From NCBI GenBank assembly GCA_903904765.1, contig CAIVEA010000739.1, positions 1 to 6,560 of the forward strand: a stretch of DNA of 6,560 bases, given 5' to 3'. Position numbers and translations under genes: made by a program. The notes under the pieces were generated by a model, which did not search any database, had not been told where the DNA came from, and was given only the letters and a program-made list of their open reading frames with translations. Position 1 is the first letter of the stretch; every line of letters starts with the position of its first letter. The stretch comes from an uncultured Chloroflexota bacterium. GTDB taxonomy: Bacteria; Chloroflexota; Anaerolineae; Aggregatilineales; Phototrophicaceae. This document shows, piece after piece, positions 1 to 5,783 of this stretch.

Positions 1-625
1 GCGGCGGACGAAGCGTATCGGCCACCCCCACCAGCACACCCGGCAACAACGCGGGCAGCGCAGGATATTTCATCAGTACTGCGCCGAGGCCAGCAACCAC
101 ACTCCACAGCGCCCAATGCCGCCGAAGAGGGTGCTGCCAAGCCTGAATCGCCAGCCACAAAGCCAACACCGTGAAAAAGTAGATGAACGGATCCGGTAGG
201 GCATACACCCCATTTTCAACCACTTGCGGAGCCACACCCCATGCAACTCCCGCCACAATCCCTGCCAGCACGCCCGCTGCACGCCGCGCTATCAGCGCGA
301 GTACCACCAGCGTCGCCAGATTGACGATGACTGAAACGAAGCGCAGGAATCCAGTCATAGCAGCCAAACCTTGCTGACCGAATGCTTCCAAAATCGGCTG
401 CGTGATCGTATGAAGTGCAACATAAGCCGGCGGAATACCATCATAGTAGCCGCTGGTCTGAATGAGTCCGCGCCATTCTTGACCACCCACAAAGTAGGCG
501 GGTTCATCTGGATGATCCACATACGGCAGACTGAAGGTATAGCTCCACAAACGCAGTCCCGCCGCGACCATTAGCACCACCGCCAGCCCGAACCAGAACC
601 ACTGCTTTTCGTTCTTCAAAACCAC
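1..625 (-). CDS. GT-C / PMT_2-like membrane glycosyltransferase, N-terminal part (cut by left edge)
   Basis: The leftward frame is open from 625 to the window edge, giving 208 codons of a strongly hydrophobic protein. A short basic N-terminus is followed by a membrane segment at about residues 9-28. A loop then carries the acidic motif HPDEPAY (residues 38-44). Further hydrophobic segments lie at about 95-112, 117-133, 146-162 and 172-200. An acidic-aromatic first loop with an Asp-Glu pair right after the first membrane helix is the hallmark of the GT-C superfamily (ArnT/PMT/GT39-like), where it holds the catalytic acidic residue; these enzymes move sugars from polyprenyl-phosphate carriers on the outer face of the membrane. 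A second acidic site, D145-P146, also fits the family. There is no suitable ATG: the start is GTG at 625 or TTG at 619. The gene follows the APH-family kinase by 6 nt, so the two are probably co-transcribed. The sugar and acceptor are unknown. The family call is fairly safe; the exact function is not. Confidence 0.8.
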   Translation of the reverse strand, partial: MVLKNEKQWFWFGLAVVLMVAAGLRLWSYTFSLPYVDHPDEPAYFVGGQEWRGLIQTSGYYDGIPPAYVALHTITQPILEAFGQQGLAAMTGFLRFVSVIVNLATLVVLALIARRAAGVLAGIVAGVAWGVAPQVVENGVYALPDPFIYFFTVLALWLAIQAWQHPLRRHWALWSVVAGLGAVLMKYPALPALLPGVLVGVADTLRPP

Positions 626-628
626 ATG

Positions 629-633
629 CCTTT
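629..633 (-). promoter_or_regulatory. Shine-Dalgarno for the glycosyltransferase gene, overlapping the upstream stop
   Basis: On the minus strand AAAGG overlaps the TAA stop of the APH-family gene. It lies 3 nt before GTG (625) and 9 nt before TTG (619). The spacing favours the TTG start, although GTG is the longer choice. The overlap with the stop codon suggests translational coupling. Confidence 0.4.
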
Positions 634-1678
634 ACCAGAACATAATCTGCTCTTGACCGCGCCGCAGCGACTCCATCAGTTCAGCGGCGGGTGGCAGCGC
701 GAGGCTAGTCACGACTTGTATGCGCCCCAAAGCCCGTTCCATACGCGGCAGCAACGCAGCACGAGCCGCCGCACCAGCGCCATTTTGCAACACGCGGTTC
801 ACCCGCATACTCTGTGCCAGTTCCACCAGCCAGCGCAGATGCGCCAGCACGGTGAAGTAATCCAGTTCTTCCAACTGGGTTTCGCTCAGGCGCTCATATT
901 CGGCGGCAGCAAAGGCACTCATGGACGACTGCCCTTCGCGCTCCAGCAGCGCCAGCAACCAGCCCACATCGGCTCGCGCATCCCCGATCTGCCAGCCCCA
1001 GTCAATCACCGTCAGCCGCCCATCTTCGCCGCGCAGCACATTCCCCGGATGAAAATCGCGGTGATTGATGCGCGGGCGATCACACGGGACACTCTCACGG
1101 CGTTCATGCAGCCACGCTTGCACCGCCGCCAGCGCCGGAACAGGTGCGGTCAGCGACTTCAATTGATACAACTCGCGCTTAATCAGCGTCCACTCATCTT
1201 TGACGACCAGATTCTCGACCAGCGCCTTCGCGTTCATAGTGTGCAAATCCACCAGCAAACGCACGAACGGCGTGAGCAGCGCCCGCTGTTCGGCCTCGTC
1301 CGCTGCATTCAGCAGGTCGCTCAACGTCTGGCCGGCAGCGCGTTCCATCAGAATGAACGGTTGCCCCACGAATTCCGGTTCGGTCTCGTGAATGATCGGG
1401 CGGGGCACAGGATACCCCCGATGATGGAGTTGGTTCAGCGCATGACGCTCTTTCAAGGTTCGGTCTTTACCGTTAATATCATCGGTAAAGACCTTCAGCA
1501 CCAGCGATTCCTGTTGAGCCGCGTCCCTATCGCCGTACTGGAACACCAGTCCATACACGCTACTTTCCGGTTTGGCGGCTAAGAGAGTAAAATCGGTGAT
1601 CTTCAGGTTGGGGTACTGCTCGAAATGCTCGAGGCAGTATAATTGCAGACGGGATTGAAGTTCGCTTACCATATTCAT
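632..1678 (-). CDS. APH-family phosphotransferase (aminoglycoside phosphotransferase-like kinase)
   Basis: This 348-aa protein has the bilobed kinase fold of the APH/choline kinase family (Pfam APH), which phosphorylates hydroxyl groups of small molecules with ATP. Visible elements are an N-lobe strand with the likely ATP-binding Lys62 (LVLKVF), a likely partner Glu77 in the following helix, a hinge FILMERAAG near 108-116, the catalytic loop INHRDFHPGNVL (Asp208, Asn213) and the metal-binding VIDWGW (Asp226). All key residues are present, so it should be active. The substrate cannot be read from sequence. Resistance is not implied, since most chromosomal members act on other metabolites. ATG 1678 is chosen because AGG (1687-1689) lies 8 nt upstream; GTG 1684 would put that AGG only 2 nt away, and ATG 1672 is a further in-frame option. 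The gene is divergent from the fructosamine kinase and sits 6 nt upstream of the glycosyltransferase. An 11-bp inverted repeat lies within the N-lobe coding region, just after the Lys62 codon. Confidence 0.88.
   Translation of the reverse strand: MNMVSELQSRLQLYCLEHFEQYPNLKITDFTLLAAKPESSVYGLVFQYGDRDAAQQESLVLKVFTDDINGKDRTLKERHALNQLHHRGYPVPRPIIHETEPEFVGQPFILMERAAGQTLSDLLNAADEAEQRALLTPFVRLLVDLHTMNAKALVENLVVKDEWTLIKRELYQLKSLTAPVPALAAVQAWLHERRESVPCDRPRINHRDFHPGNVLRGEDGRLTVIDWGWQIGDARADVGWLLALLEREGQSSMSAFAAAEYERLSETQLEELDYFTVLAHLRWLVELAQSMRVNRVLQNGAGAAARAALLPRMERALGRIQVVTSLALPPAAELMESLRRGQEQIMFW
1462..1493. repeat. Perfect 11-bp inverted repeat inside the APH-family gene
   Basis: GGTCTTTACCG at 1462-1472 is repeated exactly in inverted orientation at 1483-1493, around a 10-base AT-rich centre. 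It falls in the coding sequence just after the putative ATP-binding lysine codon, where it encodes roughly VFTDDINGKDR. It could fold as an mRNA hairpin or be a symmetric protein site, or be coincidence of codon choice. Confidence 0.85.
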
Positions 1679-1702
1679 TCTCACTACCTACTAAACACTC
1701 GC

Positions 1703-1731
1703 ATCCTATCAAACCCAGACAGGGTGAACAA
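1703..1731 (-). promoter_or_regulatory. Candidate sigma70-type promoter for the APH-family/glycosyltransferase pair
   Basis: Read leftward, a TTGTTC -35-like hexamer (1726-1731) and a TAGGAT -10-like hexamer (1703-1708) are separated by exactly 17 bp. Transcription would start about 15-20 nt upstream of the ATG at 1678. The match to consensus is only partial (3/6 and 4/6), but position and spacing fit. The opposing rightward promoter was not resolvable. Confidence 0.35.
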
Positions 1732-1737
1732 GAGGGG
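1732..1737 (+). promoter_or_regulatory. Shine-Dalgarno of the fructosamine kinase gene
   Basis: GAGGGG lies 9 nt before the ATG at 1747 and supports that codon as the start. Confidence 0.6.
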
Positions 1738-1746
1738 TGTTACCTC

Positions 1747-2610
1747 ATGGAAACACAGGCGCTACAAGTTCGTCTGACACAAATCCTCAGCAACCGCGTG
1801 AGGAACATCACCGGGCTTTCGGGCGGTTCGATCAGTCAGGTGTACCGCGTACAGATGGCCGATGAACGGGTGGTGGTCGTCAAATGGGCACCCGGCAACC
1901 CCGGCGCGATGTTGACCATCGAAGCCAACATGCTGCGCTACCTGCGGTCGCAAACCAACCTGCCTGTTCCCGAAGTATTGCATGCCGAACCGGATTTGCT
2001 GGTCATGAGCCATCTCGAAGGCGATAGCTTCTTCAACGCCGCAGCGCAAATCCATGCTGCCGAACTCATCGCAGAACTACACACGATTCGCGGGCAGGCT
2101 TTTGGCTTTCAATATACCACCCTGATCGGCGGCCTGCCGCAACCTTGTCCACAAACCGCCTACTGGATTCCGTTCTTCCGCGAACACCGCTTGATCTACA
2201 TGGCGCGGGAAGCACATCAGGTCGGCAGATTGCCCCAATGGTTACGCATTCGCATCGAAAAAATGGCGCTCAGTTTGGAACGTTGGCTGTCCGAACCCGA
2301 ATACCCCGCCCTGATTCATGGCGACCTGTGGACGACCAACATCCTCACCAAAGGGAAAAAAATCACCGGATTCCTAGACCCCGCCATTTACTTCGCGCAT
2401 CCCGAAATCGAACTGGCCTTCAGCACCTTATTCGACACCTTCGATGACGCATTTTTCAACCGCTACAACGAAATACGCCCGATCCAACCCGGTTTCTTCG
2501 AGGAACGGCGCGACATCTACAATTTGTATCCGCTGCTGGTGCATGTCCGGCTATTCGGCGGCGGCTATGTGAACACGCTGGAACACATCGTTTCGCGCTT
2601 CGGCTTCTGA
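1747..2610 (+). CDS. Fructosamine/ketosamine-3-kinase family protein
   Basis: This 287-aa protein is a full-length member of the fructosamine kinase family (FN3K/FN3K-RP; E. coli YniA is a relative). The family phosphorylates the third carbon of sugar moieties attached to lysines of glycated proteins; the unstable product then falls off, repairing the protein. Motifs visible are an N-terminal GGSISQVYRV nucleotide loop (26-35), ATP-binding Lys46, Glu59, the catalytic loop LIHGDLWTTN (189-198, Asp193), metal-binding Asp211 in FLDPAIYFAHPEIELA, and the family-specific C-terminal block YNLYPLLVHVRLFGGGY (258-274). Bacterial relatives studied so far prefer ribulosamines or erythrulosamines over fructosamines, so the exact ketosamine is open. 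It is transcribed away from another kinase-fold gene and converges with osmC. No signal peptide is seen, so it should be cytoplasmic. Confidence 0.95.
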   Translation: METQALQVRLTQILSNRVRNITGLSGGSISQVYRVQMADERVVVVKWAPGNPGAMLTIEANMLRYLRSQTNLPVPEVLHAEPDLLVMSHLEGDSFFNAAAQIHAAELIAELHTIRGQAFGFQYTTLIGGLPQPCPQTAYWIPFFREHRLIYMAREAHQVGRLPQWLRIRIEKMALSLERWLSEPEYPALIHGDLWTTNILTKGKKITGFLDPAIYFAHPEIELAFSTLFDTFDDAFFNRYNEIRPIQPGFFEERRDIYNLYPLLVHVRLFGGGYVNTLEHIVSRFGF

Positions 2611-2621
2611 GGGGGCAGACA

Positions 2622-2650
2622 GCGGCGGGCGGCACACACCGCCCCACCGC
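2622..2650. terminator. GC-rich hairpin between converging genes (putative bidirectional terminator)
   Basis: GGGCGG (2627-2632) pairs with CCGCCC (2639-2644) across a 6-base CACACA loop. After a small asymmetric bulge the stem continues with GCGG (2622-2625) and CCGC (2647-2650). It lies in the 64-bp gap between the stops of the fructosamine kinase and osmC genes. There is no T-tract on either side, so it is not a classical intrinsic terminator. Confidence 0.45.
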
Positions 2651-2674
2651 GACATAACGTCTCTGCGGGAGAAA

Positions 2675-3106
2675 CTAGCTCACCAGCTTGGCGGTCAGTT
2701 CCATCGGAACAGCAGCCAGCGCCCGCGAAATCGGACATCCGACCTTCGACTTCTCCGCCAGTTCATCGAACTGCGCCTGACTCACGCCGGGAGCCTGCGC
2801 TTCCACGATCAACTCGATCTTCTGGATCACTGGTCCCTTGTCATCACGCCCGAAATGCACGTTCGCCGAAGCCTGCACCTGCACCGGCGGGAAGCCCGCG
2901 TTGGTGAGCTGCGCCGACAGGAACATGGCGTAACAACTGGCATGAGCCGCGCCAATCAATTCTTCGGGATTGGTCATGCTCATATCATCTTCAAAGCGCG
3001 ATTTGAAAGTATACGGCGCTTGCAGCGTACCCGTACCCACCGAAAACGAACCCGACCCCTCTTTTAGCGTACCCTTCCAAACCGCAGCGGCTGTTTTAAC
3101 GGCCAT
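2675..3106 (-). CDS. osmC: OsmC family peroxiredoxin (organic hydroperoxide reductase)
   Basis: This 143-aa protein has the same length as E. coli OsmC. The family is a dimeric cytoplasmic peroxidase that reduces organic hydroperoxides with a reactive Cys and a resolving Cys. Here these are Cys58 in the central helix (AHASCYAMFLS) and Cys124 in VGCPISRAL. Arg37 and Glu48/Glu49 (NPEELIGAAH) are well placed to be the activating residues. The N-terminal strand block around AVWKGTLKEGSGSFSV is typical of the OsmC rather than the Ohr subgroup. ATG 3106 is chosen because a perfect GGAGG lies 8 nt upstream and the resulting N-terminus matches the family; an in-frame codon at 3160 would add 18 untypical residues. 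The gene converges with the fructosamine kinase gene and diverges from the phosphoesterase cluster. OsmC genes are often stress-induced, but no specific operator is visible here. Confidence 0.95.
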   Translation of the reverse strand: MAVKTAAAVWKGTLKEGSGSFSVGTGTLQAPYTFKSRFEDDMSMTNPEELIGAAHASCYAMFLSAQLTNAGFPPVQVQASANVHFGRDDKGPVIQKIELIVEAQAPGVSQAQFDELAEKSKVGCPISRALAAVPMELTAKLVS

Positions 3107-3114
3107 ACCCGTAT

Positions 3115-3119
3115 CCTCC
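3115..3119 (-). promoter_or_regulatory. Shine-Dalgarno fixing the osmC start
   Basis: A perfect GGAGG on the minus strand, 8 nt before the ATG at 3106. It decides in favour of this start over the upstream in-frame codon at 3160. Confidence 0.75.
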
Positions 3120-3162
3120 AATAACCCCCCGCGACCCTGCGCGAGATACCCAACAACCATCT

Positions 3163-3190
3163 ACAATACCACAAGCAAGATACACTTCAA
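3163..3190 (-). promoter_or_regulatory. Weak candidate promoter for osmC
   Basis: Read leftward, TTGAAG (3185-3190, 4/6 to the -35 consensus) and TATTGT (3163-3168, 4/6 to the -10 consensus) are separated by 16 bp. This would give a leader of about 50 nt. It is the best match I found in the 180-bp divergent region, but it remains weak. Confidence 0.28.
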
Positions 3191-3277
3191 CCTAACGTTC
3201 AATGAGAATAACCAACCGCCTTTCGCCACACTGCGGCTTTTGTGTTAGTTTCTACAGTTGAGGTACTTGTGCGAAAT

Positions 3278-3281
3278 GAGG
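3278..3281 (+). promoter_or_regulatory. Shine-Dalgarno of the metallophosphoesterase gene
   Basis: GAGG lies 5 nt before the ATG at 3287. Together with the immediate MRLAVLSDIHGN start typical of the family, it argues against the upstream in-frame GTG at 3242. Confidence 0.5.
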
Positions 3282-3286
3282 TCACT

Positions 3287-4063
3287 ATGCGTCTGGCAGT
3301 TTTATCGGATATTCACGGCAATCTCGCCGCGCTGGAGGCCGTGCTGGCGGATTTGAGCGCAGCAGGCGGCGCGGATGCAACATGGTGTTTGGGCGATCTA
3401 GCCGCGTTCGGCCCGCGCCCTGTGGAGTGCATTCGCCGCATTCGCTCACTGGCGGAGGCCGATGAAGGCAAACGGTTCAAGGTGATCGGCGGCAACACCG
3501 ACCGCTATCTGGTCACGGGCGAACGCCTGAAAACCCCCGCCGCCAAAGACGAGGAGTCACTCCGCGCCCTGTCTGCCATCTGGCAAGCCCGCGACAGTGC
3601 CCTGAACTGGGCAAACGCGCAGCTTTCGTGGGAGGATTACGAATACCTGAAGAAGATCAACCATCAGGAGCTTTCCAAAACCATCTCCGGCTACGGGACG
3701 ATTATCGGCTATCACGCCATCCCCGGCGACGATGAAACCATCCTCGCGCCGGATACGCCGGATGAGGAAGCCCGCGATATGCTGCTAGACCGCGAAGGCC
3801 GCCTCGCCATTGGCGGGCATACCCACCTGCAAATGGATCGCGTCCTCAAAAGCTGGCGCGTGGTGAATGTGGGCAGCATCGGCATGCCGTTCGACCAACC
3901 GGGTAGCGCGGCTTATGGCCTGTTCACCTTCGACGGTGACTCGGTGACGGTGGAACTGCGCCGCGTGCCGTTCGATGTCGAAGCCGTGATTGCCGATCTG
4001 ACCGCAGTGGGCTACCCCTCGGTCAACTGGACAGCGACGCGGTTGCGTCCGAAAGCGGGGTAA
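3287..4063 (+). CDS. Calcineurin-like metallophosphoesterase (YfcE/MJ0936-type)
   Basis: This 258-aa protein belongs to the calcineurin-like phosphoesterase superfamily (Metallophos_2 type), two-metal enzymes that hydrolyse phosphomono- or phosphodiesters. The metal ligands appear in order: Asp8 and His10 in LSDIHGN, Asp37 in CLGDLAAFGP, Asn70 in GGNTD, His143 in GYHAIPGDDE, and His178/His180 in GGHTH. NVGSIGMP (194-201) is the usual following loop. The GN(H/C)D position carries Thr71 instead of the His of classical members or the Cys of the YfcE group, which may alter proton donation. No signal or membrane segment is seen, so it should be cytoplasmic. It is first in a rightward four-gene cluster, and its stop is only 4 nt before the next start, implying coupled expression. 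The natural substrate is unknown; relatives are often active on artificial phosphodiesters. Confidence 0.92.
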   Translation: MRLAVLSDIHGNLAALEAVLADLSAAGGADATWCLGDLAAFGPRPVECIRRIRSLAEADEGKRFKVIGGNTDRYLVTGERLKTPAAKDEESLRALSAIWQARDSALNWANAQLSWEDYEYLKKINHQELSKTISGYGTIIGYHAIPGDDETILAPDTPDEEARDMLLDREGRLAIGGHTHLQMDRVLKSWRVVNVGSIGMPFDQPGSAAYGLFTFDGDSVTVELRRVPFDVEAVIADLTAVGYPSVNWTATRLRPKAG

Positions 4064-4067
4064 CGCT

Positions 4068-4703
4068 GTGCTAGGCGATAAAACCGACAAGCTGTTGAGC
4101 GAACTGCAAAGCGAACAGGATTACGGCATCTTTCTGGCGGCGCAGATGAGTGGCGTTCCCGGCGAAATTCAGCTTATGGTACAAACTGCCCGCTTCGATG
4201 AAACCCAGCAGGGACTCCAGCCCCGCGCACAATACATCATCCGGGCGCTGAATGTGGTCGAACAGCGCATGAGCCTCGGCGTGTTCGGCACACTGTTCAT
4301 CGCCGACGAACACCCCCTGCTCTTTCACTACAACGAGCCACGTTTCACCATCCATTTTGAGGGCAAGCCCAAAGACACTTTTGAACTCGTCCTCGATATT
4401 CAGCAAGGCTACCTCAGCACCTTCGGCCCATGGCGCGAAATCGCCCGTGATCTGAACCGCCAGCAACCGCTGGTGAACTTGCTCCAGTCCGGTGGCGGCA
4501 CGCTGGGGACGATGCCCAAACCGGCAGCGGAACGCATGACGCGCATCTTCGCCCATCACGGCATGTCGGCGCACCTGCAAGAAGTGGAAACTTACGACAA
4601 AGATGATGAGCATGGGCGTTCGCGCCGCATGAAACTGATGGGCATAGACGACTCGTATTTCGTCGCGCTGGATTTCAGCGTGGATGAGATGGGCAAAATA
4701 TAA
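4068..4703 (+). CDS. Protein of unknown function, 211 aa
   Basis: I do not recognise a family. The frame is clearly coding: it is tightly packed between two real genes and has codon use like its neighbours. It starts at GTG, 4 nt after the phosphoesterase stop, with a GCGGGG stretch overlapping that stop as the likely ribosome site. The protein looks soluble, with no signal peptide, no membrane segment and no cysteine. A helical N-terminus (1-27) is followed by a mixed region with alternating strands, for example FGTLFIADEHPLLFHYNE (73-90), then FTIHFEG, FELVLDIQ and a GYLSTFGPWREIARDL segment (114-129). A glycine-rich SGGGTLGTMP loop sits at 141-150. A charged, His- and Asp-rich stretch (about 163-188) precedes a final strand. 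None of these is a known catalytic motif. Its position suggests a link to the phosphoesterase, but that is inference. Confidence 0.85.
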   Translation: MLGDKTDKLLSELQSEQDYGIFLAAQMSGVPGEIQLMVQTARFDETQQGLQPRAQYIIRALNVVEQRMSLGVFGTLFIADEHPLLFHYNEPRFTIHFEGKPKDTFELVLDIQQGYLSTFGPWREIARDLNRQQPLVNLLQSGGGTLGTMPKPAAERMTRIFAHHGMSAHLQEVETYDKDDEHGRSRRMKLMGIDDSYFVALDFSVDEMGKI

Positions 4704-4704
4704 T
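4699..4704 (+). promoter_or_regulatory. Perfect TATAAT, possible internal -10 box before the SDR gene
   Basis: TATAAT overlaps the stop of the unknown gene, 19 nt before the SDR start. No good -35 lies 16-18 bp upstream and there is no extended -10 TG. If used, transcription would begin near 4711, right at the AAAGGA ribosome site. It may be a chance match in an AT-rich spacer. Confidence 0.2.
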
Positions 4705-4723
4705 TTAACGAAAGGACGCGACG

Positions 4724-5491
4724 ATGGAACTGCAAAAGAACGTGGCATTGGTGACAGGGGGTGCTTCCGGGCTGGGAGAGGCCACTGTGCGCCATTTCGC
4801 GGCAAGCGGCGCGAACGTCGTGATTCTGGACAGGGACACCGAACGCGGGCAGGCGCTGGCAAGCGAACTGGGCGCGGCGGTGCGTTTTACGCAGGCCGAT
4901 GTGACCAGCGAAGCCGATGTCTCCGCCGCCGTGCAGGTAGCCTACGACACCTTCGGGACGCTGGGTGTGGTTGTCAACTGCGCGGGCGTGGGCTGGGCCA
5001 GCCGCACCGTCAGCAAGGAAGGGCCACATCCACTAGACTTGTTTGAAACGGTCATCAAGATCAACTTGATCGGCACGTTCAACGTCATCCGGTTGGCGGC
5101 AGCGCGCATGGGACAGAACGCGCCCAACAACGAAGGCGAACGCGGAGTCATCATCAACACCGCCTCGGTAGCGGCTTACGATGGGCAAATCGGGCAAGCA
5201 GCCTATTCTGCCTCCAAAGGTGGCATCGTGGGCATGACGCTGCCCATCGCCCGCGACCTGTCACGCATGGGGATTCGCGTGATGACCATCGCCCCCGGCA
5301 TCTTTGAAACGCCAATGGTGGCGATGATGACACCGGAAGTCCGCGCCTCACTCGGCGCACAGGTTCCGTTCCCTGCCCGTCTGGGGCGGCCTGCCGAATA
5401 CGCGCAACTGGCGCGGAGCATCATCGAAAATCCGTTTTTGAACGGCGAAGTCATCCGACTGGATGGCGCGGTACGGCTTTCGCCCAAGTAA
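4724..5491 (+). CDS. HSD10-like short-chain dehydrogenase (3-hydroxyacyl-CoA dehydrogenase type 2)
   Basis: This 255-aa classical SDR has a Rossmann nucleotide site TGGASGLG (11-18) and Asp36 after the second strand, which predicts NAD rather than NADP. It also has NCAG (85-88), Asn114, Ser148 and the catalytic Tyr161-x-x-x-Lys165. From recall, long blocks match the HSD10/3-hydroxyacyl-CoA dehydrogenase type 2 family almost word for word, such as [41 protein letters not shown] and [17 protein letters not shown]. That family oxidises 3-hydroxyacyl-CoAs, including 2-methyl-3-hydroxybutyryl-CoA in isoleucine breakdown, and forms tetramers. A good AAAGGA lies 7 nt before the ATG. The gene follows the unknown gene by 20 nt, but no other fatty-acid or isoleucine degradation gene is in view. 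The subfamily call is strong; the physiological substrate remains inferred. Confidence 0.95.
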   Translation: MELQKNVALVTGGASGLGEATVRHFAASGANVVILDRDTERGQALASELGAAVRFTQADVTSEADVSAAVQVAYDTFGTLGVVVNCAGVGWASRTVSKEGPHPLDLFETVIKINLIGTFNVIRLAAARMGQNAPNNEGERGVIINTASVAAYDGQIGQAAYSASKGGIVGMTLPIARDLSRMGIRVMTIAPGIFETPMVAMMTPEVRASLGAQVPFPARLGRPAEYAQLARSIIENPFLNGEVIRLDGAVRLSPK

Positions 5492-5519
5492 TCATCAATC
5501 ACTATGGGGAGTTGGGACT

Positions 5520-5726
5520 ATGCAGAAATGGGAATATCTAGCGGTTTTCATTCAGGCGCAGCAGGCCAACGCCGCCGCACAAGAGATGGGTGTGGTGCCG
5601 CATTTGAACGCGGATAAGTTCACCGAGGAACTCAACCGCCACGCCGTGGCGGGATGGGAACTGATGCAGTTCGAATGGGTGGGCGATCAGGGCGCTCGCG
5701 CCATCTTCAAGCGCCCGCGCGAGTAA
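5520..5726 (+). CDS. DUF4177 domain small protein
   Basis: This 68-aa protein starts at an ATG preceded by GGGGAG (5506-5511) with 8-nt spacing. It shows the DUF4177 pattern: an N-terminal strand QKWEYLAVFI, a helix ending in an amphipathic LNRHAVAGWELMQFEW block (Gly-Trp-Glu-Leu core), and a closing strand AIFKRPRE. The family is small and soluble, with no established function. It is the last gene of the rightward cluster, 28 nt after the dehydrogenase and just ahead of a strong hairpin. A longer in-frame start at 5463 would overlap the dehydrogenase and lacks the family N-terminus. Compared with the family pattern as I recall it, there is a longer Ala/Gln-rich middle (about residues 12-27). 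Confidence 0.85.
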   Translation: MQKWEYLAVFIQAQQANAAAQEMGVVPHLNADKFTEELNRHAVAGWELMQFEWVGDQGARAIFKRPRE

Positions 5727-5735
5727 TACACGCAA

Positions 5736-5774
5736 CGAGGGCGGCTTCCGTTCAGAAAACAGAAACCGCCCTCG
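5736..5774. terminator. Strong hairpin between converging genes (putative bidirectional terminator)
   Basis: CGAGGGCGG (5736-5744) pairs perfectly with CCGCCCTCG (5766-5774). The stem continues inward through two single A-C mismatches (TTC/GAA and GTT/AAC pairings) to a 5-base loop, for 17 positions per arm. It fills the 57-bp gap between the DUF4177 stop and the phosphoribosyltransferase stop. No clear T-tract follows in either direction, although the leftward side is somewhat T-rich. Confidence 0.65.
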
Positions 5775-5783
5775 CGAATGCCC

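Noticed and set aside
626..1582. Rightward open frame of 318 codons
   Set aside because: It is antisense to the APH-family kinase, whose catalytic motifs are intact. The translation is low-complexity (Gln/Arg/His-rich) and matches no fold.
3107..3160. N-terminal extension of osmC
   Set aside because: The GGAGG at 3115-3119 and the family length of 143 aa place the start at 3106.
3216..3236. Possible terminator or attenuator hairpin (CCGC/GCGG) followed by CTTTTGTG
   Set aside because: Only a 4-bp stem with a 13-base loop, sitting in a divergent spacer where no terminator is expected.
3242..3286. Upstream GTG start for the phosphoesterase
   Set aside because: The 15 added residues are untypical, and the family begins directly with the MRLAVLSDIHGN strand. 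GAGG supports the ATG at 3287.
4071..4862. Leftward open frame of 263 codons across the unknown gene and the SDR start
   Set aside because: It is antisense to the unknown gene and the clearly real dehydrogenase start, lacks a supporting ribosome site and has a shadow-like composition. The rightward frame fits the cluster with good spacing.
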